This document shows, piece after piece, positions 6,760 through 13,240 of a stretch of DNA of 15,389 nucleotides; the first letter of the stretch is position 1; every line of letters starts with the position of its first letter. The position numbers were made by a program, and so were the translations under genes. A model generated the notes under the pieces. The model saw only the letters and a list, made by a program, of their open reading frames with translations. It ran no database searches and was not told the DNA's origin. The DNA is from Bacteroidota bacterium (GTDB taxonomy: Bacteria > Bacteroidota > Bacteroidia > Chitinophagales > Chitinophagaceae), in NCBI GenBank assembly GCA_028876035.1, contig JAGWTK010000046.1, positions 1 through 15,389 on the forward strand, written 5' to 3'.

Positions 6760-7056
6760 ATGAGCGTTAATTCAAAACATGTTGCCACTTTCTTACTGGG
6801 GGCCGCAGCAGCACTTGCTGCCCATAAATACATGAACATGACACCAGAGGAAAAAGAAAAGCTATCTGCCGATTTAAAAGAAAAAGCCGGCAAACTGAAG
6901 GGAGAAGCCGAAGCTGCGATGGACAAAGGAAAGGAGTACTTCGAGGAACTGAAAACAAAAGGAGCGGATGCCCTCAAAGAGCATTTTGGCGATGTGAGCA
7001 GTATGTTGCACAATCTTTTTGGCAGCGGACCGCAAAGTGGAACAAAAAATGTATAA
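6760..7056 (+). CDS. YtxH-like small membrane-anchored protein
   Basis: This 98-residue protein has one hydrophobic N-terminal segment (about residues 8-22, ATFLLGAAAALAA). A charged, lysine- and glutamate-rich amphipathic helical region (28-80) with repeated Lys/Glu spacing follows, and the tail is short and Gly/Ser-rich. That layout is typical of YtxH-domain proteins, single-pass envelope-stress-associated proteins of unknown biochemical role. The helical part would probably face the cytoplasm. It stands alone between two hairpins with its own promoter-like motif, so it is probably a single-gene unit and not part of the SET/ATP-grasp operon, although it is a lysine-rich neighbour of it. The family assignment rests on composition and layout rather than on invariant residues. 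Confidence 0.75.
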   Translation: MSVNSKHVATFLLGAAAALAAHKYMNMTPEEKEKLSADLKEKAGKLKGEAEAAMDKGKEYFEELKTKGADALKEHFGDVSSMLHNLFGSGPQSGTKNV

Positions 7057-7065
7057 TCAACAGGT

Positions 7066-7093
7066 AAACCCGGATAATAAAACCGGGTTTTTT
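7066..7093 (+). terminator. Intrinsic terminator after the YtxH-like gene
   Basis: AAACCCGG (7066-7073) and CCGGGTTT (7083-7090) form an 8-bp stem around a nine-base A/T loop, followed by further T residues. It begins ten bases after the YtxH-like stop codon. Confidence 0.85.
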
Positions 7094-7118
7094 ATTTTTG
7101 TCCTTTGTAGCACTAAAA
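7093..7118 (+). promoter_or_regulatory. Promoter-like region for the RDD-family gene
   Basis: TATTTTTG (7093-7100) matches the TAnnTTTG consensus exactly and overlaps the end of the terminator T-run. Just downstream, CCTTTGTAGCACTAAAA (7102-7118) repeats the motif seen before the YtxH-like gene, and its TTTG could itself be the -7 end. Whichever is used, transcription would start after about 7107, which argues against translation from the TTG at 7098. Confidence 0.5.
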
Positions 7119-7127
7119 ACGACCCGA

Positions 7128-7613
7128 TTGGAAAATACAGCCGCAGACAATGACAAAGATTCAGCCGTTCAACTTGTACCGGCGGGTATCCTCATGCGTT
7201 TGCTCAACTTTGTCATCGACTACTTCATTTTTGGGTTTTGTTTTGTTTCCCTGCTCCCGGTCGTGGCGCCCTACTATCCGTTGCTCAACAAAGTGATGCA
7301 GCAGCAGCCACTCGACCTGTTCGATGAAGCCATTGTATTATTTAGCTATGGCCTGTTTATGTCGGTTCAGGAAGCCGCATTGCGGGGTAAAACAATTGCC
7401 AAATTCCTTACCGGCACGCGCGCCGTTGAGCTAAGCGGATTGCCTGTAAGCGGACAGACAGCCTTTAAAAGAGGATTGATCCGGGTATTACCTTTCGAGT
7501 TTTTGAGCGGAATTACGCTCGACTTCTCCCCACCTTTTACCATTCACGATCGCTGGTCGCGCTCACTGGTTATCGACGAAGCCAGGTCCACGATCGTTAA
7601 GAACCAACCTTAA
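7128..7613 (+). CDS. RDD-family integral membrane protein
   Basis: With the TTG at 7128 as start the protein has 161 residues. It carries the three family signatures: an Arg and Asp in the first helix region (Arg24 in GILMRLLNFVID, Asp31), the second block RGKTIAKFLTGTRAV (86-100), and a closing IHDRWSRSLVID (139-150). Hydrophobic segments lie at about 25-48, 66-82 and around 120-132. RDD proteins are small membrane proteins; some have been linked to ion transport, but no general function is known. The frame stays open to a TTG at 7098, but that codon lies in the promoter-like motif, so I prefer 7128; the first ATG (7194) would cut into the first helix region. It converges on the minus-strand gene at 7657, with only 43 bp and no clear terminator between them. 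Confidence 0.8.
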   Translation: MENTAADNDKDSAVQLVPAGILMRLLNFVIDYFIFGFCFVSLLPVVAPYYPLLNKVMQQQPLDLFDEAIVLFSYGLFMSVQEAALRGKTIAKFLTGTRAVELSGLPVSGQTAFKRGLIRVLPFEFLSGITLDFSPPFTIHDRWSRSLVIDEARSTIVKNQP

Positions 7614-7656
7614 TCAATGAGGAAGAAAGTGAGGATGGGGAATCGCAACATCGCTA

Positions 7657-7980
7657 TCATTCCTGCTTGCCCGTATAACGGATAGCCAGCTGAAAGCGGG
7701 TGTTCAAATCGATTTCGTAATTGTTTTCCGCAATCAGGCCCTTGATAGCCGGATCCTGTAATAATACAGCAGCCAGGTCGGGTGCCAGTGTAGAAGAACT
7801 GATAACATTGGACACACGGCCGCGGCTAAAAACAATGGTAAATTTATAGCCGGCCTTACGAATAACACCGCCTTTTTCGAAATCACTTTTGTTCAAATCA
7901 AGCGACTGATCACCGGAGGCCGATCGCTTCATCAGGATCCTGATAACTGGAAGATATTTCACCCAAATATGCTGGTACAT
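7657..7980 (-). CDS. Unrecognised small protein, 107 residues
   Basis: I do not recognise this family. The protein starts MYQHIWVKYLPVIRILMKRS, has a polar middle with a predicted beta-rich stretch (GYKFTIVFSRGRV), and ends with FQLAIRYTGKQE. There is no signal peptide and no strong transmembrane helix, so it is probably cytoplasmic. The frame extends upstream to a GTG at 8022, but that region contains CATCTTTGCAGC, a good Bacteroidota -7 and start-site motif, so I place the start at the ATG ending at 7980. It is the last of three minus-strand genes, 63 bp after the 185-residue gene, probably with its own promoter. Its frame is open and protein-like across its length, which supports a real gene, but no function can be proposed. 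Confidence 0.65.
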   Translation of the reverse strand: MYQHIWVKYLPVIRILMKRSASGDQSLDLNKSDFEKGGVIRKAGYKFTIVFSRGRVSNVISSSTLAPDLAAVLLQDPAIKGLIAENNYEIDLNTRFQLAIRYTGKQE

Positions 7981-8006
7981 GGAGACTAAATTAAAAGGCA
8001 GGCCTT

Positions 8007-8019
8007 CGCTGCAAAGATG
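8007..8019 (-). promoter_or_regulatory. Bacteroidota -7 element for the small minus-strand gene
   Basis: Read on the minus strand this is CATCTTTGCAGCG. It matches seven of eight positions of TAnnTTTG (CATCTTTG, 8019-8012), followed by the GCAGC often seen at start sites in this phylum. It lies about 27 bp upstream of the ATG ending at 7980 and decides that start over the GTG at 8022. A -33 TTG is not evident. Confidence 0.5.
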
Positions 8020-8043
8020 CACATTTTTGCGATTCGTACAGAA

Positions 8044-8601
8044 TTAAAAAACAGCGCTTGTATCGGGGGGCATATTCAACGATTTCTCGATGGTAGCCAT
8101 CTGGGATTTTACAGCCCTGATCATCTCCTTTTCCACCAGGCTTCGCGCGTACAAAGGTGTGCAGATGCCCTTTACCGTTAGTTTGCCCGTCACCGTAATA
8201 TTTCCTACCAGTGCCACCGAGTCCAGCGACTGGACACCTGTCTTGATCACGCTGTAAAACGGTACAACTCCGTTGAAGCTGGCAACCTTGTAAAACGGAA
8301 AAACGATGGCGGTAAAATCCAGGTCGTGCGATACCGGTAAGTTTACAAACAAAAACCGTTGTGCATGAAGTGTAGGGCCGGTGGCAGTGCTTTTTTGGTA
8401 GAGGTAGTCGTAAGCCGGTGCAAGATTGGGCCGGATAGCAACAGGGCTGTCAAGAAATACTGCTTTGAGCAGCGCATCGTCTTTTTTATAATAACAGGAT
8501 ACGGTTGACCTGATATTATCCGATGACCAATGCCAGGGGAGCACGAAAAATGCATTGCCTGCGGCAAATAACAGCAGGAGCCCCCAGAAAATCCATTTCA
8601 T
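8044..8601 (-). CDS. Unrecognised membrane-anchored protein, 185 residues
   Basis: I do not recognise this family. A single hydrophobic segment at residues 4-22 (IFWGLLLLFAAGNAFFVLPW) acts as an uncleaved anchor or signal peptide, so most of the chain probably lies in the periplasm. The body alternates polar and hydrophobic residues, suggesting beta strands (VALVGNITVTGKLTVKGI, about 130-147), and the C-terminus is helical (SLVEKEMIRAVKSQMATIEK). It starts 42 bp after the M20 peptidase stop codon on the same strand, so the two may be cotranscribed. No catalytic motif is visible. Confidence 0.7.
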   Translation of the reverse strand: MKWIFWGLLLLFAAGNAFFVLPWHWSSDNIRSTVSCYYKKDDALLKAVFLDSPVAIRPNLAPAYDYLYQKSTATGPTLHAQRFLFVNLPVSHDLDFTAIVFPFYKVASFNGVVPFYSVIKTGVQSLDSVALVGNITVTGKLTVKGICTPLYARSLVEKEMIRAVKSQMATIEKSLNMPPDTSAVF

Positions 8602-8643
8602 GCGCTGCCTTTTGTTGTCAAGTTACCAAAATATATTCAGCCA

Positions 8644-10101
8644 CTATTGTAAGGGTTTTCCGCTTCCTTTGATAATATGGCTAAAAAACTGGATGCTCCG
8701 CCGGAAATCCGCCAGGGGAAGTCGCTCATCAATACCATGATAGCCTTTACTATTGACAAGCGGCGTGAAGTTCACCACCCCATTACTGATAGACCGGTAA
8801 CTCCTGGAATCACTGGCACCAAGCATGGTATAGGGAACAGGGATCACCCCTTCTACCGTTTCCTGTACCGCCTCTTCCATCAACCGGAAAGCCGGCGACT
8901 GAATATCGGTTAGTGCCGAAGGCTCGGTATTGAAGTCTCCCTTGATACTTATTTTAACCCGATCATCGTGTATAGCTGCCCGTATAAAATCTTCCACTTG
9001 TTTTGTTGTTTCACCTGTTACAATACGGCAATTGACAATTGCTCTGGCATTGGTGGGAATCACATTCTCCCGGATACCACTTTCAAGAATCGTCGGCACA
9101 ATGGTCGTCCGAAGCATTGCTTCGCCTTCCGGCGTAGAAGCGAGTTTGTTTTCTACCATTCGCTCAAACAACCAGCGGTTGCTCAAGGCCATCTTGTTCA
9201 AAAACGATTCAGATGAGCCGCTGACCCGGTTGAGAAATTCACTAACGGGCGCGGTCATACGAAAAGGCATCTGCGTGCGGCGCAAACGATACAAGGCTGC
9301 CATCAGAATATCTATAGCCGTTTCTTTTGCCGGCTTTGAAGAATGGCCACCCGGTTTTTCCACCGCCAGCTCAAATGTTACGTATCCTTTTTCTCCAACA
9401 CCTATCATTGCCACAGGTCGCTGTACATCTTTCAGTTTCCCGGTAGTAATCTCGCCTCCTTCGTCTATGACAAGATCCGCCCGGGTATTTCTTTGTTTCA
9501 GGTAATCCACAATGGCAATAGCGCCCGTACCTGTAGACTCCTCGTTGTGTCCGAAACATAGCAAAATAGTCCGCTTTGGCACAAAATGCTCCCGAAGCAA
9601 TTGTTCTACCGATTCGAGTATGCTGATGACGGCTGCCTTATCGTCCACCGCACCTCTTCCCCAAACAGCACTGTCCTTTAACTCGCCTCCAAATGGCGCC
9701 ACCGTCCACAGTTTTACAGCCGAAAGCTCTACCGGCACCACATCATAGTGCCCCATCAATATCACAGGTAACAAGCTGCTGTCCGACCCCTTCCATTCGT
9801 ATACATAGCTATAGTTTTTGATGATTGTTCTTGTGAGTTGCTGATGTAATAACGGGTAGGAGCGTTCAAGAAACAAACGAAACTGGTTGAAGTGCACGCT
9901 GTCGATATGGGAGGTGTCTTCCGGTGAAATGGTGGGGATCTGGATAGCGGCGCTCATATGTGCGATGGCAGAATCTGGCAATGGATCGGGTGCAGACGCC
10001 TTTCCAACGGGCCAGGCTTTTGAGCGCATAGTATTAACTACAAGTACACCCGCCAGCAAGGCCAGGATCAATGCCAGAAAGGAAAAGAACTTTTTGAGCA
10101 T
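8644..10101 (-). CDS. Membrane-anchored M20-family metallopeptidase (PM20D1/carboxypeptidase S-like)
   Basis: The 485-residue protein should be a di-zinc amidohydrolase or carboxypeptidase of family M20. An N-terminal hydrophobic helix (5-23) anchors or exports it to the periplasm. Metal and catalytic residues are in the expected order: His118 and Asp120 (MGHYDVVP), bridging Asp153 (GRGAVDDKAA), catalytic Glu187 with ligand Glu188 (GHNEES), Asp213 (VIDEGG) and His455 (GYHGIDER). The dimerisation insert GGHSSKP (251-257) marks the lid domain. The length and the GGHSS and DEGG blocks resemble the PM20D1/CPS1 subgroup, whose members cleave or form N-acyl amino acids or split peptides; that subgroup substrate is inference. 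The block usually written GHDEE reads GHNEE here. It is the first gene of a minus-strand run. Confidence 0.88.
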   Translation of the reverse strand: MLKKFFSFLALILALLAGVLVVNTMRSKAWPVGKASAPDPLPDSAIAHMSAAIQIPTISPEDTSHIDSVHFNQFRLFLERSYPLLHQQLTRTIIKNYSYVYEWKGSDSSLLPVILMGHYDVVPVELSAVKLWTVAPFGGELKDSAVWGRGAVDDKAAVISILESVEQLLREHFVPKRTILLCFGHNEESTGTGAIAIVDYLKQRNTRADLVIDEGGEITTGKLKDVQRPVAMIGVGEKGYVTFELAVEKPGGHSSKPAKETAIDILMAALYRLRRTQMPFRMTAPVSEFLNRVSGSSESFLNKMALSNRWLFERMVENKLASTPEGEAMLRTTIVPTILESGIRENVIPTNARAIVNCRIVTGETTKQVEDFIRAAIHDDRVKISIKGDFNTEPSALTDIQSPAFRLMEEAVQETVEGVIPVPYTMLGASDSRSYRSISNGVVNFTPLVNSKGYHGIDERLPLADFRRSIQFFSHIIKGSGKPLQ

Positions 10102-10120
10102 AGGGGAGAGTTGATGGGCA

Positions 10121-10153
10121 GTAAGATAAGAATTCAGGTTTATTTTCGCTCAA
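10121..10153 (-). promoter_or_regulatory. Candidate promoter of the M20 peptidase gene
   Basis: In the 145-bp divergent spacer, the minus strand reads TTG (10153-10151), then 22 bp, then TATCTTAC (10128-10121). The second element matches six of eight positions of TAnnTTTG, and the spacing is close to that of Bacteroidota -33/-7 promoters. It is 20 bp before the ATG. The opposite strand carries TTCGTTTG (10166-10173), seven of eight, as a possible -7 for the zinc peptidase gene. Both are weak. Confidence 0.3.
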
Positions 10154-10246
10154 CAAGGTGTTACATTCGTTTGTTCCTTTTGTTGCAATCTTGTCAGTCA
10201 CCGGCAAGGGAACAGTTTTTGTTGCCTCTGCCACAAATTAAAGAAT

Positions 10247-10939
10247 ATGCCCATTGGATATTTAGCTATTTCTATCTTGTTCATGGTGGTCGGAATGATC
10301 GTTCAGTTCAGGTTGAAAAGCAAGTTCAAACGATACAGCGAAGTGCCCACCTCCTCCGGCTTAACAGGGGCGCAGGTTGCCACCAAAATGCTGCGCGATA
10401 ATGGAATTTATGATGTGGACGTGATTTCCACACCCGGATTTCTAAGCGACCACTACGACCCAACAAAAAAGACCGTCAACCTTAGCCAGGATGTTTACTC
10501 CTCGGCAACGGTCGCAGCTGCCGCCGTGGCCGCTCACGAATGCGGACACGCTGTACAGCACGCCACCGCCTATTCGATGCTGATGCTTCGGAGTAAACTT
10601 GTGCCGGTTACACAACTCAGCACCACCCTTTCACAATGGGTATTGCTGGCTGGCCTCGGTGTATTTTTCGGGCGGGGTAACCAAACAATTCTGCTCATTG
10701 GTATCTTGCTTTTCGCCGTATCAACTTTATTTAGCATCATTACGCTCCCTGTAGAACTGGATGCTTCTAACCGGGCGCTGAAATGGCTGGATACTGCCAA
10801 TATTACAAGACCCGACGAGCACGAAAAAGCAAAAGATGCGTTAAAATGGGCGGCGCTTACCTATATCGTTGCAGCGCTTTCGTCCATCGCGATGTTATTG
10901 TATTATATCATGATTTATAATAGCCGGTCGAGAGACTAG
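10247..10939 (+). CDS. YugP-like membrane zinc metallopeptidase
   Basis: The 230-residue protein belongs to the Zn_peptidase_2/YugP-like group of membrane proteases. The zinc-binding and catalytic motif HECGH (97-101, in AAHECGHAVQH) follows a helical stretch, and the preceding LSDHYDPTKKTVNLS (66-80) is the strand block typical of this family. Hydrophobic segments are at about 2-21, 127-142, 146-168 and 204-227, so it is a multi-pass inner-membrane protein with the active site near the membrane. ELDASNRALKWL (about 169-180) supplies the acidic region that commonly provides the third zinc ligand. The ATG at 10247 opens directly into the first helix. It ends at a strong hairpin shared with the convergent hydrolase gene. 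Its protein substrates are unknown. Confidence 0.85.
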   Translation: MPIGYLAISILFMVVGMIVQFRLKSKFKRYSEVPTSSGLTGAQVATKMLRDNGIYDVDVISTPGFLSDHYDPTKKTVNLSQDVYSSATVAAAAVAAHECGHAVQHATAYSMLMLRSKLVPVTQLSTTLSQWVLLAGLGVFFGRGNQTILLIGILLFAVSTLFSIITLPVELDASNRALKWLDTANITRPDEHEKAKDALKWAALTYIVAALSSIAMLLYYIMIYNSRSRD

Positions 10940-10958
10940 CGCTGGTTTTTAGTGAAGG

Positions 10959-10983
10959 AAAAGCAGGCCTGGCCTGCTTTTTT
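10959..10983. terminator. Strong, probably bidirectional terminator between convergent genes
   Basis: AAAAGCAGGC (10959-10968) pairs perfectly with GCCTGCTTTT (10972-10981) around a three-base loop, followed by more T residues. The A-run before the stem gives a T-run on the minus strand, so it can end both the zinc peptidase transcript and the convergent cyanophycinase-like transcript. Confidence 0.9.
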
Positions 10984-11006
10984 GTTTTATCACTCCTGCT
11001 GCCTTA

Positions 11007-11834
11007 CTATTTTTTGATCGCAAACTTTTCGCTGCTTACATAAATCTGTAATTCCACTGCGCCGGCCAGAAATTTTTGAGACGTGCTATGCACCCGTTTT
11101 GGTTTAGCAAAAACAACCACCTGGCTCTCACCGGTGACAGTGGCTGTATTTCCTTCCACGATAATGGCAGTCGATTCGTTGATCCCGAGGCACTGGTAGT
11201 TCGGGTGCTCCATGATAGCCGACAACATGCGCGTATAGCGGCTCCGTACCAGAAAGTGCTGATCAATGATCACTGAGTCCAGCAGGCCCAATCCTTCTTT
11301 TAGTTCAAGGTTGCCTTTTCGTAAAGAACGGAAAGTAGAGGCCTGTGCACTATCCAGCAAGGCATTTCCGGTAATCATTCGTTCACTCATGACAGAAGCA
11401 CCCGCGCTGGTACCCGCAATCAAGCTACCATGGTTGCGGGCCGATTGAATTGCTTTTTTTACCGCTGTTCCTTGTATCAACCGCATGAACCTTTCCTGGT
11501 CACCGCCACCGAGGTAGATGATCTTCGCCTGTGCAAGCGCCGCCACCTGTAGCGGATCGTGCACGGATGCAGAATCAAATTTTATACAGTCCTCTCCTGT
11601 AACCTTTCTGAAATCCTCATTGATCCAGGTATAGGCACTGTCGCCATATCCGCTGGCCAATGTTACGGCTACGATCTTATCTCCCTTTTTCCAGTTGCCA
11701 ACGGTCAAAATTTCTTTTCGCAGGGCATCATTGATCTCACCACCGCCGATGATGAATAACTTTCCTTTTTTTGTTTGAGCAGCGGTCGCCTGAACTATTA
11801 GAAGGGCCAACAGCAGAAGATAGACAGCGCGCAT
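11007..11834 (-). CDS. Exported cyanophycinase-like hydrolase (peptidase family S51)
   Basis: The 275-residue protein starts with a clear signal peptide (LLLLALLIVQATAAQ, about 6-20), so it acts in the periplasm or outside. The mature part has the S51 fold: KLFIIGGGEIN (25-35), IIYLGGGDQERF (105-116), the nucleophile elbow GTSAGAS (141-147) with Ser143, DQHFLVRSRYTRM (191-203) with His193, and GINESTA (217-223) with Glu220. This Ser-His-Glu arrangement matches cyanophycinase, which releases beta-Asp-Arg dipeptides. Exported Bacteroidota members need not act on cyanophycin, and other isopeptides are possible. It converges on the zinc peptidase gene and diverges from the PLP-enzyme gene. A TAGTTTCG sequence on the minus strand (11861-11854), seven of eight to the -7 consensus, is a possible promoter element. 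Confidence 0.85.
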   Translation of the reverse strand: MRAVYLLLLALLIVQATAAQTKKGKLFIIGGGEINDALRKEILTVGNWKKGDKIVAVTLASGYGDSAYTWINEDFRKVTGEDCIKFDSASVHDPLQVAALAQAKIIYLGGGDQERFMRLIQGTAVKKAIQSARNHGSLIAGTSAGASVMSERMITGNALLDSAQASTFRSLRKGNLELKEGLGLLDSVIIDQHFLVRSRYTRMLSAIMEHPNYQCLGINESTAIIVEGNTATVTGESQVVVFAKPKRVHSTSQKFLAGAVELQIYVSSEKFAIKK

Positions 11835-11922
11835 GACGATGCAGGGTTTAAACCGAAACTAATTATTTGCGGGCAGATAATTTTCAGAAAATGAAAAGCG
11901 CTCTTCACAAAAAGGAAAACCG

Positions 11923-11931
11923 TATCTTTTG
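11923..11931 (+). promoter_or_regulatory. Bacteroidota -7 element for the PLP-enzyme gene
   Basis: TATCTTTTG matches the -7 consensus TAnnTTTG in seven of eight positions or with one extra T. It lies 22 bp before the ATG at 11953 and covers the TTG at 11929 that would otherwise extend the frame, so it supports the ATG as start. Confidence 0.5.
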
Positions 11932-11952
11932 GCTGAGTCCAACAATATCACC

Positions 11953-13230
11953 ATGAACAAAAGAAGCTTCTTAAAAGGATTGGCATTCGCCGCCACGGGT
12001 GCAACACTTCCTTCTGCCACCTGGGCATCGATGTTTGATAAAGTTGCCGGTATTTCACCCGTAGATCTGGCTACTAACGAAGATTTCTGGTTGGGTATTC
12101 GTAAGATGTATCGGTTGAAACCAGATTATATCAACCTGGAAAACGGCTATTATAATATTCAGCCCCAGCCCATCCTCGATGCATTCCTTGAACACGTGCG
12201 TGAAGTCAATTACCAGGGCGCCTACTACATGCGCACCGTTCAATTCGATAATAAAAAGAAAGCAGCTGCAAAGCTCGCCGTACTCGCCGGTTGCTCATCA
12301 GAAGAATTGGTGATCACCCGCAACACTACCGAATCCCTGGATATGATCATCAGTGGTTACCATTGGCAGCCGGGTGATGAGGCGGTAATGGCAGAGCAGG
12401 ATTATGGCGCTATGCTGGACATGTTCAAACAAACGGCGCGCCGCTACGGAATGATCAATAAAATCGTTTCTGTTCCCAACCATCCGGCATCTGATGACGA
12501 AATTGTGCAGCTCTATGCCAGTGCCATTACACCGCGGACCAAACTCCTGATGGTATCACACATAATCAACATCACCGGGCATATTCTTCCGGTGCAAAAA
12601 ATCTGTGATATGGCCCATGGCAAGGGCGTAGAAGTAATGGTGGATGGAGCGCATGCTTTTGCCCAATTCCAATACAAAATACCCGATTTGCATTGCGACT
12701 ATTATGGCGCCAGCCTGCACAAATGGCTCAGCACACCTTTAGGAGCGGGTATTCTGTATGTTAAGAAAGGATCTGCCTCCCGTGTTTGGCCAATTTTCGC
12801 CGAAGAGGGAAGAGACGAAAATGATATCGCCCGGCTCAATCATACCGGTACACACGCCGTGCATACAGATCTGGCCATTGCCGATGCCATCGCGTTTTAT
12901 GAAATGCTGGGTGCAGAACGAAAAGAAACGCGGATGCGCTACCTGCAGCAATACTGGACGAGTAAACTGAGGCACACGCCGGGCGTAGTCATTAATACAC
13001 CCGAAGACCCGGCACGCAGCTGCGGTATCGCAAACGCTGGTGTAACCACGATGAAGCCTGGCGTATTGGCAGAACGATTACTGAAAGATTATAAAATTTA
13101 CACCGTAGCGATCGATGGTGCCAACGTGCACGGATGCCGCATCACGCCCAATGTTTTTACAACCACACAAGAGCTGGATGTGTTGGTGAAGGCGCTTACG
13201 GAGTTAGGCGCTGAAAGATCGATGTCGTGA
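11953..13230 (+). CDS. PLP-dependent aminotransferase class V enzyme (isopenicillin N epimerase-like) with Tat-like leader
   Basis: Starting at the ATG, this is a 425-residue fold-type I PLP enzyme of the class V/cysteine-desulfurase-like group, nearest in style to isopenicillin N epimerase relatives. The cofactor lysine is Lys257 (GASLHKWLSTPLGAG), and Asp231 (MVDGAHAF) pairs with the PLP nitrogen. ITRNTTESLDM (121-131) would hold the phosphate. The first 25 residues (MNKRSFLKGLAFAATGATLP) match a Tat-type leader with Lys-Arg instead of Arg-Arg, followed by an alanine-rich segment and a TWA cleavage-like site. Export of a folded, cofactor-loaded enzyme through Tat would make sense. The frame stays open to a TTG at 11929, but that codon lies in a promoter-like element. 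Its reaction could be epimerisation, desulfuration or lyase chemistry; sequence alone does not decide. Confidence 0.86.
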   Translation: MNKRSFLKGLAFAATGATLPSATWASMFDKVAGISPVDLATNEDFWLGIRKMYRLKPDYINLENGYYNIQPQPILDAFLEHVREVNYQGAYYMRTVQFDNKKKAAAKLAVLAGCSSEELVITRNTTESLDMIISGYHWQPGDEAVMAEQDYGAMLDMFKQTARRYGMINKIVSVPNHPASDDEIVQLYASAITPRTKLLMVSHIINITGHILPVQKICDMAHGKGVEVMVDGAHAFAQFQYKIPDLHCDYYGASLHKWLSTPLGAGILYVKKGSASRVWPIFAEEGRDENDIARLNHTGTHAVHTDLAIADAIAFYEMLGAERKETRMRYLQQYWTSKLRHTPGVVINTPEDPARSCGIANAGVTTMKPGVLAERLLKDYKIYTVAIDGANVHGCRITPNVFTTTQELDVLVKALTELGAERSMS

Positions 13231-13240
13231 TGCGTTGAAA

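Noticed and set aside
7098..7127. TTG at 7098 as start of the RDD-family gene
   Set aside because: The codon lies inside a TATTTTTG promoter-like element and upstream of the likely transcription start, so it would not be in the mRNA.
7981..8022. GTG at 8022 as start of the small minus-strand gene
   Set aside because: Its first codons coincide with CATCTTTGCAGC, a strong -7 and start-site motif; the ATG ending at 7980 fits better.
11929..11952. TTG at 11929 as start of the class V PLP enzyme
   Set aside because: It overlaps TATCTTTTG, a -7-like element, and the ATG at 11953 directly opens a Tat-like leader.
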